Shown here in pieces: positions 1 to 6,562 of a DNA stretch of 13,187 nucleotides (its first letter is position 1; each line of letters opens with the position of its first letter). The DNA is from RGIG2041 sp045546315 (lineage in GTDB: Bacteria; Bacillota; Clostridia; UBA1381; UMGS1253): contig JAZQCN010000084.1 in NCBI GenBank assembly GCA_045546315.1, positions 1-13,187 of the forward strand, read 5' to 3'. The notes beneath the pieces were generated by a model. It did no database searches. It was given only the letters and a program-made list of their open reading frames with translations, and was not told the origin of the DNA. A program made the position numbers and the translations under genes.

Positions 1-85
1 TTGACAAGTTCCTTGTAATTTGTCGTACACTGTTTAATTTTCAATGTCCAATGCCGCGCTTTTTGACTTCCGTCTCATCAGCGAC
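1..85 (-). other. Probable rRNA operon leader, continuing past the left edge
   Basis: Read on the minus strand, this non-coding segment contains GGACATTGAAAATTAAACAG (about 51-32). That resembles the conserved TTGAAAA...TAAACA element found ahead of 16S and 23S genes in many Firmicutes, where it takes part in precursor folding and processing. A small hairpin, ACAAG-GAA-CTTGT, lies at 16-4. The mature rRNA itself is not in the window, so identification rests on this resemblance and on the strong promoter just upstream. A tRNA cluster or other abundant RNA is the alternative. Confidence 0.5.
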
Positions 86-91
86 TTTGAT

Positions 92-120
92 AGTATACCA
101 AAACCCAACCCATTTGTCAA
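92..120 (-). promoter_or_regulatory. Strong sigma-A promoter pointing out of the left edge (probable rRNA operon)
   Basis: On the minus strand there is a perfect -35 (TTGACA, 120-115), a 17-base spacer and a -10 TATACT (97-92). It is preceded by a very A/T-rich stretch (about 121-160) that could serve as an UP element. The expected transcript starts near base 85 and runs left out of the window. No reading frame follows before the edge. What follows instead resembles an rRNA leader (see 1-85). Promoter strength plus a non-coding leader suggests stable-RNA genes next door. The promoter is read directly from the sequence; the rRNA target is inferred. Confidence 0.75.
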
Positions 121-162
121 CACTTTTTTTGAATTTTTTTATTTTGTAGCAAATTGCTTTAC

Positions 163-185
163 AAACCGACAAAAAACGACGGTTT
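163..185 (-). other. Imperfect hairpin downstream of the flippase gene, possible weak terminator
   Basis: An inverted repeat with 6-bp arms (AAACCG / CGGTTT) and one internal mismatch lies about 30 bases past the flippase stop codon. On the minus strand it is not followed by a run of T, so as an intrinsic terminator it would be poor. It is the only candidate between the flippase and the strong leftward promoter at 92-120. Confidence 0.25.
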
Positions 186-217
186 TATTCAAAAAAGTGT
201 ACAAATGCCACAATCGC

Positions 218-1603
218 TTATCCCCTTTTCAGCTTCTGTCGCACGAGGACAAGCACATCCTTCACATTGACAGCAAACACCGCCAATACGATAATAATAC
301 TTATAACAAAATACCCCGGACACTGCGAAAGCATAACAACCGTTTGCGCCAAAAGCAAAATAAGGTTTACAAGCAGTCGCGGCAGATTCCATGTAATGCG
401 GACGATGCTTCTCGTATGCACCGCGCGAATTGCAAACTGCACAAAATAACTGAGTGCTGTTGCATAGGCAACGCCAATTGCACCGAAGATGCCGACAAAG
501 AGAATGCCCAGTCCGATATTCAAGCCTGCGGCGATTGCAGTTGTCATTAAAGTATAGACACTTTTTCGGTTAATCATATATATACTTGCCAAAAAAGTGG
601 AAATACAACCAAAGGTTGTGCCGATGACCAGCGGCGGAATATAGCGCCAAGCCTCGAAAAATGCCGGTGCAGCCAAAACACGCACGGCAAGCTGCGAAAA
701 AGCAATCAGGCCGGAAGCGACCGTGAAGGCAAGCGCTTGATACAGCCCGCAGATGCGCGTGAAGAACTCTTCGCGTCCTTCCTCCTCCGTTACGGCGGAA
801 ATCTGCCATGCCTCTGAAAAAATATTCGCTACAATCATTAATATGGTAGGGATTTTATTTGCCACGGCAAAAATGCCGTTTTCCCCCTCACCGAAGCTTC
901 CTAATAATATATAGCGACTTGAAATCGACATAATCCAGGTGCAGATGGTATTCGGAATCAGCGGAATGCAGTACGCCAGCATCGAAATCCACAAAGAGCG
1001 TGCAACGCGCTTGAGGTTCAAATAGCGATACATACGCACATATAAGAAATCAATCACGGCGCAAAGCATATCCGTTAAAATCGTTGCAAAGAGGTAACCC
1101 TCAATGCCCATATCCAATCCGACGAGGAATAAAACATTCAAGCCGATGGTTAATACTGTAGACAATACACCGTCAACCGCATAAAACTTCACATAGCCGA
1201 TAGCACGGGCAAACTGTGAAAACAAGCCATGTGCACACGACATCAGAATTAAGAGGTACATATGCGGCACATACGGTGCAAGCACTTCAACACGATATAC
1301 AAGCGGCGCAAACGCCAAAAGCACCAGAAAGCCACCGGTTAATGTGATGCACCCAATGGTGAGCACACCCTTTTTATCCGCCGATTTTTCCAAGCCGAAG
1401 CGGATAATGGCATTGATAATACCGACGCTTGCAAGCGGAATGAGCAGATTACAAGTTTGCAGGACAATATCTACAATACCGTAGTCCTGCGTAGAGAGGA
1501 TGTTGGTATAAAGCGGCAACATCAAAAAAGACAACAGCTTCGAGCTAAACGACGCTATCGCAAATATAATTGTATTGATGGCTAATCTTTTGTATTTACC
1601 CAT
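218..1603 (-). CDS. Polysaccharide/lipid-linked oligosaccharide flippase (Wzx-like, MATE/MOP superfamily)
   Basis: This 461-residue integral membrane protein should move a lipid-linked saccharide or similar polymer precursor across the cytoplasmic membrane for surface polysaccharide or cell-wall polymer export. It is almost entirely hydrophobic, with some 12-14 predicted membrane segments. The N-terminus has the family's typical pattern (basic GKYKRLAINT, a first helix, then KLLSFLMLPLYTNILSTQDYG at about residues 22-42). The ATG at 1603 is chosen because GAGGGGAG lies 9 bases upstream; a TTG two codons earlier would sit too close to it. The gene begins just past the rpsT terminator with no clear promoter of its own, so read-through from rpsT is likely. 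No glycosyltransferases are adjacent, so the substrate is unknown. The family is secure; the substrate is not. Confidence 0.85.
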   Translation of the reverse strand: MGKYKRLAINTIIFAIASFSSKLLSFLMLPLYTNILSTQDYGIVDIVLQTCNLLIPLASVGIINAIIRFGLEKSADKKGVLTIGCITLTGGFLVLLAFAPLVYRVEVLAPYVPHMYLLILMSCAHGLFSQFARAIGYVKFYAVDGVLSTVLTIGLNVLFLVGLDMGIEGYLFATILTDMLCAVIDFLYVRMYRYLNLKRVARSLWISMLAYCIPLIPNTICTWIMSISSRYILLGSFGEGENGIFAVANKIPTILMIVANIFSEAWQISAVTEEEGREEFFTRICGLYQALAFTVASGLIAFSQLAVRVLAAPAFFEAWRYIPPLVIGTTFGCISTFLASIYMINRKSVYTLMTTAIAAGLNIGLGILFVGIFGAIGVAYATALSYFVQFAIRAVHTRSIVRITWNLPRLLVNLILLLAQTVVMLSQCPGYFVISIIIVLAVFAVNVKDVLVLVRQKLKRG

Positions 1604-1625
1604 AAACAATTTCTCCCCTCAACGC

Positions 1626-1653
1626 AAAAAAGGTATGTTAAAAACATACCTTT
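1626..1653 (-). terminator. Intrinsic terminator after rpsT
   Basis: On the minus strand a perfect stem (AGGTATGTT / AACATACCT, extendable by two A-T pairs on the rpsT side) with a 3-base loop ends in a run of six T. It lies about 40 bases past the rpsT stop and about 23 bases before the flippase start. It should end the rpsT message but may be leaky, because the flippase has no other obvious promoter. Confidence 0.8.
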
Positions 1654-1691
1654 CACTCATTTGTCAGAGTGTATTTACGCAAAACAGTCCG

Positions 1692-1958
1692 TTACGCACC
1701 AACTTTGTTGAGCTCCTGAGCCATTCTGGACTTCTTTCTTGCAGCAGTGTTCTTCTTAAGAACGCCCTTAGCAACAGCTTGGTCAATCTTCTTAACAACG
1801 AGATTGAAGCTTTCAGTTGCAGCTGCCTTGTCACCGGCTGTAACGCTTGTCTCGAACTTCTTAATGTAAGTCTTCAGCGCAGACTTAATCATCTGATTTC
1901 TCAAAGATTTTGTCTTGATAACCTTAACTCTTTTCTTTGCAGATTTAATATTCGGCAA
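1692..1958 (-). CDS. rpsT: 30S ribosomal protein S20 (TTG start)
   Basis: S20 is a small basic protein that binds 16S rRNA early in 30S assembly. The product is 88 residues, normal for the family (about 85-90), and opens with the family signature (M)PNIKSAKKRVKV followed by a Lys/Arg-rich helical body. The start is the TTG at 1958. The Shine-Dalgarno GGAGGTGA occupies 1971-1964, 5 bases upstream. The in-frame ATG at 1973 would put that binding site inside the coding sequence and add five residues absent from S20. E. coli rpsT also starts with UUG, where the weak start is tied to autoregulation by S20. The gene has its own promoter (1996-2024) and terminator (1626-1653). Confidence 0.96.
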   Translation of the reverse strand: MPNIKSAKKRVKVIKTKSLRNQMIKSALKTYIKKFETSVTAGDKAAATESFNLVVKKIDQAVAKGVLKKNTAARKKSRMAQELNKVGA

Positions 1959-1995
1959 TCTGTTCACCTCCATATCCTTGATAAATCACTATGAC

Positions 1996-2024
1996 ATTCT
2001 AACACATTCAAAAGTAAAATGCAA
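1996..2024 (-). promoter_or_regulatory. rpsT promoter
   Basis: On the minus strand: -35 TTGCAT (2024-2019), a 17-base spacer and -10 TAGAAT (2001-1996). The start would fall near 1989, leaving a leader of about 30 bases before the TTG codon, which contains the ribosome binding site. A/T-rich sequence lies upstream. Confidence 0.7.
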
Positions 2025-2036
2025 GATATATTTTTT

Positions 2037-2053
2037 AAAAAAGCGTCTTTTTT
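2037..2053 (-). terminator. Possible weak A/T-rich terminator after the aldo/keto reductase gene
   Basis: Just after the reductase stop, the minus strand reads a run of A, then G-ACG-C, then six T. This forms a 7-bp, almost all A-U stem ending in U. The stem is weak and the T run is one of its own arms. Termination here is plausible but uncertain; the rpsT promoter follows immediately. Confidence 0.3.
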
Positions 2054-2061
2054 TCAATTTT

Positions 2062-3048
2062 TTAGTCTTTTAGCGCATTTTCAATGGCAAAAAGCTGCTC
2101 TTCCGTGAACTTTTCAGCCGCAAGTACCCTGAAATTCTCCGAAATTTGCTCCGGGCGACTTGCGCCCATCAGCACCGTCGTCACTGCCGGCTGCTGTAAA
2201 ATCCACGCAATTGCCATCTGCGCAAGGCTCTCACCGCGCGCCTTTGCGACTTCATTTAAAGCCTGCACCTTCAAAAGCTTTTCAGGCGTGATGTCTGCCG
2301 CTTTCAGTGTAGAATACGAAACAGAAGCACGGCTTCCCTCTCGGATACCGTTTAAATACTTATCCGTCAAAACGCCCTGTGCAAGCGGCGAAAACACAAC
2401 CGCCCCCATACCGCAATCCGCGATTGCATCCAATAGTCCGCTCTCGGCGGTTCTTGTAAACAGATTATAACGCAGCTGATGCACAATACTCGGCACACCC
2501 TCCGCCTTTAAAAGCGCATCCATACGGCGCGTTTGCTCCGCATCATAATTGGAAATGCCGATATAAATCGCCTTGCCTGCCCTTACGATGTCAGCAAGTG
2601 CACGCGCAGTTTCCTCAAGGGGCACCTCCGGATCGAAACGATGGGAGTAGAAAATATCCACATGCTCCAAGCCGAGGCGCTGAAGGCTGCCATCAATGCT
2701 TTCAAGCAGATGTTTGCGGCTGCTGCCCGAGCCGTACGGCCCCGGCTTTTTGCCGTAGCCAGCCTTTGTTGCAATCACCATTTCATCGCGATGCGCCGAA
2801 AAGTGTTCTTTCATCATACTGCCGAAGTTTTCCTCTGCAGAGCCGAAGCGCGGTCTGCCGTAGGTGTTTGCCAAATCAAAATAAGTAATGCCACAATTAA
2901 GCGCTTCGGTAATAATGTTTACCATATTTTCCTTCGAATCCTCACAGCCAAAGCCGTTCCAAAGGCCGAGCGAAAGGCGGGGAAGCTTTAGTCCGTGGGC
3001 GCCACAACGCTTATAGTCCATTTTTTCATATCGGTCTTCTGCAAGCAT
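2062..3048 (-). CDS. Aldo/keto reductase, YghZ (L-glyceraldehyde 3-phosphate reductase)-like
   Basis: NADPH-dependent reductase with a TIM-barrel fold that reduces small aldehydes or ketones in the cytoplasm. At 328 residues it has the usual family length. The catalytic tetrad is visible: D58 and Y63 (YFDLANTYG), K95 (ATKAGY) and H136 (IFYSHRFDP). The segments KAGYGKKPGPYGSGSSRKHL, HRFDPEVPLEET and SPLAQGVLTDKYLNGI follow the E. coli YghZ/Gpr pattern, whose known activities are on L-glyceraldehyde 3-phosphate and methylglyoxal. The ATG at 3048 is supported by GGAG 8 bases upstream, which directly follows the stop of the upstream gene, so the two are co-transcribed and probably coupled. The physiological substrate is not known; other related reductases of unknown substrate are possible. 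Confidence 0.9.
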   Translation of the reverse strand: MLAEDRYEKMDYKRCGAHGLKLPRLSLGLWNGFGCEDSKENMVNIITEALNCGITYFDLANTYGRPRFGSAEENFGSMMKEHFSAHRDEMVIATKAGYGKKPGPYGSGSSRKHLLESIDGSLQRLGLEHVDIFYSHRFDPEVPLEETARALADIVRAGKAIYIGISNYDAEQTRRMDALLKAEGVPSIVHQLRYNLFTRTAESGLLDAIADCGMGAVVFSPLAQGVLTDKYLNGIREGSRASVSYSTLKAADITPEKLLKVQALNEVAKARGESLAQMAIAWILQQPAVTTVLMGASRPEQISENFRVLAAEKFTEEQLFAIENALKD

Positions 3049-3060
3049 ACTTACCGCTCC

Positions 3061-3606
3061 TTACTTCAAATACTTCGAAATTGTGTCAGCATAGCGCGAG
3101 CCGACAGTAATGCAGGTAATCTTTTTATATTCCACCGTTGTCGGCTTTTTATCCCAAACGCCGAGCCCGTCAAAGCAGAGCACCTCCGCCGTTTTATCGC
3201 TGACAGAAACAATTTTACCTACATAGAATTGGCTCTCGTCATAGCCTTCGCAGTCCACATGTACAACTTGTCCGCACTTTTGCAAATCCGTACAAAGTGT
3301 TTTCATACTGTGCAAATCCAATGCAGGCACATCAAGTGCCAAGGACTGATTTTCCATCTTTACGATTTTATCGCAAAACGCCTCTGCCTCACCGCAAAAA
3401 GCTTCTGTAATATCCTGCGTGCGTACGATTTTAATACCGTCCGGTGCAAAATCGTAGACAAAGCGCAGGGCAACTAAGCTTTTCGTGATGCTGACCGGAT
3501 AGCCGTAAATCGACAGATAGTCAATCAGGTCACGGTTTACCGCGCAAAGCGCCTTTTCCGCCAATGCCTTTTCTAAAATCGCCAACTGTTCATCCGCTTG
3601 CTTCAT
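3061..3606 (-). CDS. Conserved hypothetical protein, 181 residues
   Basis: I do not recognise a functional family. The N-terminal half (about residues 1-60) is predicted helical and begins MKQADEQLAILEKALAEKAL. The rest is mixed, with a C-terminal strand-rich segment (about 125-170: FYVGKIVSVSDKTAEVLCFDG..) reminiscent of small beta-barrel modules in uncharacterised Firmicutes proteins. It has no signal peptide or membrane segment, so it is probably cytoplasmic. The ATG at 3606 is chosen because AAAGGAG lies 8 bases upstream. Longer in-frame starts would run back through the dapB terminator hairpin. It lies between dapB and the aldo/keto reductase and is separated from the latter by only 12 bases. 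A function cannot be assigned. Confidence 0.75.
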   Translation of the reverse strand: MKQADEQLAILEKALAEKALCAVNRDLIDYLSIYGYPVSITKSLVALRFVYDFAPDGIKIVRTQDITEAFCGEAEAFCDKIVKMENQSLALDVPALDLHSMKTLCTDLQKCGQVVHVDCEGYDESQFYVGKIVSVSDKTAEVLCFDGLGVWDKKPTTVEYKKITCITVGSRYADTISKYLK

Positions 3607-3627
3607 AGCCAATGCTCCTTTCGAATG

Positions 3628-3657
3628 AAAAAGGTGCAGCGAAAACACACTGCACCT
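3628..3657 (-). terminator. Intrinsic terminator after dapB
   Basis: On the minus strand an 8-bp, GC-rich stem (AGGTGCAG / CTGCACCT) with a 10-base loop is followed by a run of five T. It starts 7 bases past the dapB stop. It should end the asd-dapA-dapB message and separate the lysine genes from the downstream hypothetical protein and reductase. Confidence 0.8.
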
Positions 3658-3664
3658 ATGCTGT

Positions 3665-4423
3665 TTAAATTTCTGCAACCAAATCCGTCATCGAGTACAT
3701 ACCCGGTGCTTTTGCTTTCATAAATACTGCAGCGCGAATAGCACCAACAGCAAAGATTTCCTTAGATGCTGCGTGATGCTTTAATTCAATCACCTCATCC
3801 GCACCTGCAAAGATAATTTCGTGCTCACCGACAATCGTACCGCCGCGCACCGCATGGATACCGATTTCGTCCTTACCGCGCTTTTTGCGCACGGAATGAC
3901 GGTCGTAGGTATATGCCGGCTTTTGCTCGAGCACATCCCCGATGGCATCGGCAATGGCAAGTGCAGTACCGCTCGGTGCATCAATCTTCTGATTATGGTG
4001 CTTTTCGATAATTTCAATATCAAAGCTACCCTCTAAAAGCTTTGCCGCGCGCTTTGCCAAATCAATCAGCAAATTCACGCCGAGACTCATATTGGCCGAA
4101 AAGAAAATCGCTGTTTCCTTCGACGCTGCCAAAAGCTCGTCTTTTTGCGCAGCACTAAGCCCGGTTGTACAAATAACAGCCGGCACTTTGTTTGCTTTAG
4201 CATAGCTTAAGATGCCTGCAAGACAGCTCGGATGCGAAAAGTCGACAATGACATCACATACGCAGTCGCACTGCGACGGCTCGGTGTATACCGGGTAGTC
4301 GGAATACTGTGTATCGTTAATATCGATGCCGCAAACAATTCTAACATCCTCACGCGCGCTGACAAGGCGTTCAATGACCTTACCCATTTTGCCGTTGCAG
4401 CCGCAAAGCATAATCTTTGTCAT
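3665..4423 (-). CDS. dapB: 4-hydroxy-tetrahydrodipicolinate reductase
   Basis: Second committed step of the diaminopimelate/lysine pathway: NAD(P)H-dependent reduction of the DapA product to tetrahydrodipicolinate, in the cytoplasm. The protein has 252 residues, normal for DapB. The N-terminal Rossmann motif GCNGKMG (8-14) binds the nucleotide, TTG (86-88) follows the family, and the signature EKHHNQKIDAPSGTA (140-154) carries the active-site histidines (H142, H143) and lysine (K146). The ATG at 4423 has TTGGAG 9 bases upstream; a TTG five codons earlier overlaps that site and is rejected. It lies 15 bases after dapA and is followed by a strong terminator, so it is the last gene of the lysine unit. 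Confidence 0.97.
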   Translation of the reverse strand: MTKIMLCGCNGKMGKVIERLVSAREDVRIVCGIDINDTQYSDYPVYTEPSQCDCVCDVIVDFSHPSCLAGILSYAKANKVPAVICTTGLSAAQKDELLAASKETAIFFSANMSLGVNLLIDLAKRAAKLLEGSFDIEIIEKHHNQKIDAPSGTALAIADAIGDVLEQKPAYTYDRHSVRKKRGKDEIGIHAVRGGTIVGEHEIIFAGADEVIELKHHAASKEIFAVGAIRAAVFMKAKAPGMYSMTDLVAEI

Positions 4424-4438
4424 ATGTTTAATCTCCAA

Positions 4439-5323
4439 TTACTTTAATAATCCGTAGCGTGCAAGAGAATCACGGAGCTTCTGCGCATTGGCATCCTCCA
4501 TCTCGCAAAGCGGCATACGCAGCGGGCCTACGCCCCAGCCCATCATATTCAACGCTGATTTTACCGGAATCGGGTTTACCTCGATAAAGAGCTTATCCAC
4601 AAGATCCATAATATCAAGCTGCATCTTTGCTGCTTCCTTCACATTGCCATCGAGGTAGTTTTGGCAAAGCTCATGTGTATACTTCGGCAAAACATTTGCC
4701 ACAACGGAAATCACGCCGACACCGCCAACCGACATTGCCGGAATAATCATATCATCGTTACCGGAATAGATTGCAAGCTCCGGCACACGCGCTGCCACAT
4801 GCGAAAGGTAAGCAATATCACCGCTGGCTTCCTTAAGCGCAACGATGTTGTCAATCTTTGCAAGCTTTTCAAGCGTATCAATGGAAATAGATACATTTGT
4901 GCGCGCCGGCACATTGTACATAATAATCGGGATATTGATGCTCTCAGCTATCGCTTTATAATGCAGATAAAGTCCCTTCTGGGTTGCCTTATTGTAGTAA
5001 GGAGTTACAACCAAAACGCCGTCACAGCCTGCCTTTTCAGCCGCCTTGGACAGCTTGATTGCGTGTACGGTTTCATTCGAGCCTGTTCCTGCAATCACCG
5101 GAATTCTGCCGGCAATTCTCTTTACGGCATATTCAATTACGCTGATGTGCTCTTCATCCGGCATAGTGGACGGCTCGCCGGTAGAACCGCAGATGATAAT
5201 CGCATCCGTGCCTTCCTGCACATGCCAATCCAGCATTTCACCGAGCTTATCAAAATTTACGCCGTTTTCGTTAAACGGGGTAACAATCGCGACACCGGAG
5301 CCGGTAAATATTGTCTTCTTCAT
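4439..5323 (-). CDS. dapA: 4-hydroxy-tetrahydrodipicolinate synthase
   Basis: Condenses pyruvate with L-aspartate semialdehyde, the first committed step to diaminopimelate and lysine. The 294-residue TIM-barrel protein has full family length. Visible active-site features are the Schiff-base lysine K164 (VALKEASGD), the catalytic Y136 and R141 (MYNVPARTN), the GSTGE loop at 46-50, and Y109/Y110 in VTPYYNKATQKGLY. All sit at E. coli numbering plus three. The start ATG has AAAGGAA 9 bases upstream. It follows asd (64 bases, with a small hairpin between) and precedes dapB (15 bases), so it lies in the middle of an asd-dapA-dapB unit and uses the product of asd directly. Confidence 0.97.
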   Translation of the reverse strand: MKKTIFTGSGVAIVTPFNENGVNFDKLGEMLDWHVQEGTDAIIICGSTGEPSTMPDEEHISVIEYAVKRIAGRIPVIAGTGSNETVHAIKLSKAAEKAGCDGVLVVTPYYNKATQKGLYLHYKAIAESINIPIIMYNVPARTNVSISIDTLEKLAKIDNIVALKEASGDIAYLSHVAARVPELAIYSGNDDMIIPAMSVGGVGVISVVANVLPKYTHELCQNYLDGNVKEAAKMQLDIMDLVDKLFIEVNPIPVKSALNMMGWGVGPLRMPLCEMEDANAQKLRDSLARYGLLK

Positions 5324-5367
5324 GATCGAAACTTCCTTTCAAAATAGAATGGATGTATATCAGTATA

Positions 5368-5381
5368 TGCCCTTTCGGGCA
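5368..5381 (-). other. Small GNRA-type hairpin between asd and dapA
   Basis: On the minus strand TGCCC-GAAA-GGGCA forms a compact 5-bp hairpin with a GNRA-like tetraloop just after the asd stop. No T run follows, so it is not a normal intrinsic terminator. It could stabilise or mark a processing point in the asd-dapA message. That role is inferred only. Confidence 0.35.
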
Positions 5382-5387
5382 CGGCTG

Positions 5388-6467
5388 TTAATCTAAATAA
5401 CCTTTTGCTGCCAAAAGCTCAGCCATCAGCACTGCACCGCCGGCTGCACCGCGGAGTGTGTTGTGCGAAAGGCAAACAAACTTATAGTCGTAAATCTTGT
5501 CTTCTCTCAAGCGACCTACGCTGACAGCCATACCGCCTTCTAAGTTTCTGTCCAGCTTTGCCTGCGGTCTGTCGTTTTCTTCAAAGTAGTTTAAGAACTG
5601 CTTCGGTGCGCTCGGCAGATTGAGTGCCTGCGGCTCACCTGCAAAGTCAGCCCATGCCTTCTTAATTTCGTCGATGGACGGCTTGTTTTCAAAGGATACA
5701 AACACAGCTGCCGTGTGACCGTCGGAAACCGGTACTCTGAGACACTGCGCCGTGATTCTCGGCTCGGTTGCATCGACAATTTTGCCGTCCTGCATTGTGC
5801 CCCAAATCTTCATCGGCTCTACTTCACTCTTCTCTTCCTCACCGCCGATGTACGGAATTACATTGTCGAGGATTTCCGGCCATCTTTCAAAGGTTTTGCC
5901 GGCACCGGAAATTGCCTGGTATGTACAAGCAACAACATCTTTAATGCCGTATTTCTTTAACGGGTGCAGCGCCGGAACATAACTCTGCAAAGAGCAGTTC
6001 GACTTTACTGCGATAAAGCCGCGCTTTGTGCCGAGGCGCTTTTTCTGCGCTTCGATAATCTCAGCGTGCTCTGGGTTGATTTCCGGAATAATCATCGGTA
6101 CATCGTCTGTATGGCGGTGTGCGGAGTTGTTGGAAATTACCGGACACTCTAATTTTGCATAAGCTTCCTCAAGTGCACGAATTTCGTCTTTCTTCATATC
6201 TACTGCACAGAAGATGAAATCAACTTCCTTTGCAATTTCTTCTTTATCAGCTACGGCGTCTTTTACAACCAGATTTTTAACCTTTTCCGGCATTTCTGTG
6301 CTCATTGCCCATCTGCCGTTTACTGCCTCTTCATAGGTTTTGCCGGCAGAACGCGCGCTTGCTGCAAGCACCTTGATGTGAAACCACGGATGCTCGTTTA
6401 AAAGCGTAATAAATCTCTGTCCTACCATGCCGGTTGCCCCGACAACCGCTACATTAAACTCTTTCAT
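5388..6467 (-). CDS. asd: Aspartate-semialdehyde dehydrogenase (archaeal/fungal-type)
   Basis: NADP-dependent reduction of L-aspartyl 4-phosphate to L-aspartate 4-semialdehyde, the branch point to lysine/diaminopimelate, threonine and methionine. The product is 359 residues. GATGMVGQRF at 10-19 is the nucleotide-binding loop, the catalytic cysteine is C158 in KSNCSLQS, and R244/H251 lie in LRVPVSDGHTAAV. The pattern (GATGMVGQRFI..HPWF, SNCSLQ) belongs to the archaeal/fungal-type branch rather than the E. coli type. The ATG at 6467 has GGAGG 8 bases upstream; a start 16 codons earlier would read through the leader hairpin and is rejected. It is the first gene of the lysine unit with its own promoter (6528-6556). 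No aspartokinase gene is present here. Confidence 0.96.
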   Translation of the reverse strand: MKEFNVAVVGATGMVGQRFITLLNEHPWFHIKVLAASARSAGKTYEEAVNGRWAMSTEMPEKVKNLVVKDAVADKEEIAKEVDFIFCAVDMKKDEIRALEEAYAKLECPVISNNSAHRHTDDVPMIIPEINPEHAEIIEAQKKRLGTKRGFIAVKSNCSLQSYVPALHPLKKYGIKDVVACTYQAISGAGKTFERWPEILDNVIPYIGGEEEKSEVEPMKIWGTMQDGKIVDATEPRITAQCLRVPVSDGHTAAVFVSFENKPSIDEIKKAWADFAGEPQALNLPSAPKQFLNYFEENDRPQAKLDRNLEGGMAVSVGRLREDKIYDYKFVCLSHNTLRGAAGGAVLMAELLAAKGYLD

Positions 6468-6494
6468 TTCAATGCCCTCCAGTTTATAACTCAA

Positions 6495-6518
6495 ATAATG
6501 CACATATTTATGCATTAT
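6495..6518. promoter_or_regulatory. 24-bp perfect inverted repeat in the asd leader (operator or hairpin candidate)
   Basis: Arms ATAATGCA and TGCATTAT, 8 bp each and perfectly complementary, flank an 8-base A/T-rich centre. It lies just inside the predicted asd transcript start (about 6521). It could bind a dimeric repressor that blocks transcription, or fold as an RNA hairpin in the leader. No regulator can be named from the sequence. The leader is only about 54 bases, too short for a lysine riboswitch. Confidence 0.45.
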
Positions 6519-6527
6519 ATCTTATAC

Positions 6528-6556
6528 ATAATACCACCAAAGGTGCGTTATGTCAA
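6528..6556 (-). promoter_or_regulatory. asd-dapA-dapB promoter
   Basis: On the minus strand: perfect -35 TTGACA (6556-6551), a 17-base spacer and -10 TATTAT (6533-6528). The start would be near 6521, about 54 bases before the asd ATG. The -35 begins about 7 bases after the dtd stop codon, and no terminator separates it from dtd. A second TATAAT-like hexamer overlaps the inverted repeat downstream but lacks a matching -35. Confidence 0.8.
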
Positions 6557-6562
6557 TATATT

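Noticed and set aside
44..550. Plus-strand open frame of 168 codons over the left leader and the flippase 3' end
   Set aside because: It crosses the strong leftward promoter and lies antisense to the flippase gene; the product is unlike any recognisable protein, and no promoter or binding site supports it.
1575..1994. Plus-strand open frame of 139 codons covering rpsT
   Set aside because: It lies antisense to a certain ribosomal protein gene, has low-complexity composition typical of an opposite-strand shadow, and has no convincing ribosome binding site.
2533..2991. Plus-strand open frames opposite the aldo/keto reductase
   Set aside because: They are antisense to a gene with a full catalytic tetrad and show no family features or start signals of their own.
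3607..3678. 24-codon N-terminal extension of the 181-residue protein
   Set aside because: It contains the dapB terminator hairpin, while the ATG at 3606 has AAAGGAG at proper spacing.
6468..6515. 16-codon N-terminal extension of asd
   Set aside because: It runs through the leader inverted repeat. The ATG at 6467 has GGAGG at good spacing and matches the family N-terminus.
6468..6562. Lysine riboswitch upstream of asd
   Set aside because: The predicted leader is about 54 bases and lacks the multi-helix L-box layout; only a single inverted repeat is present.
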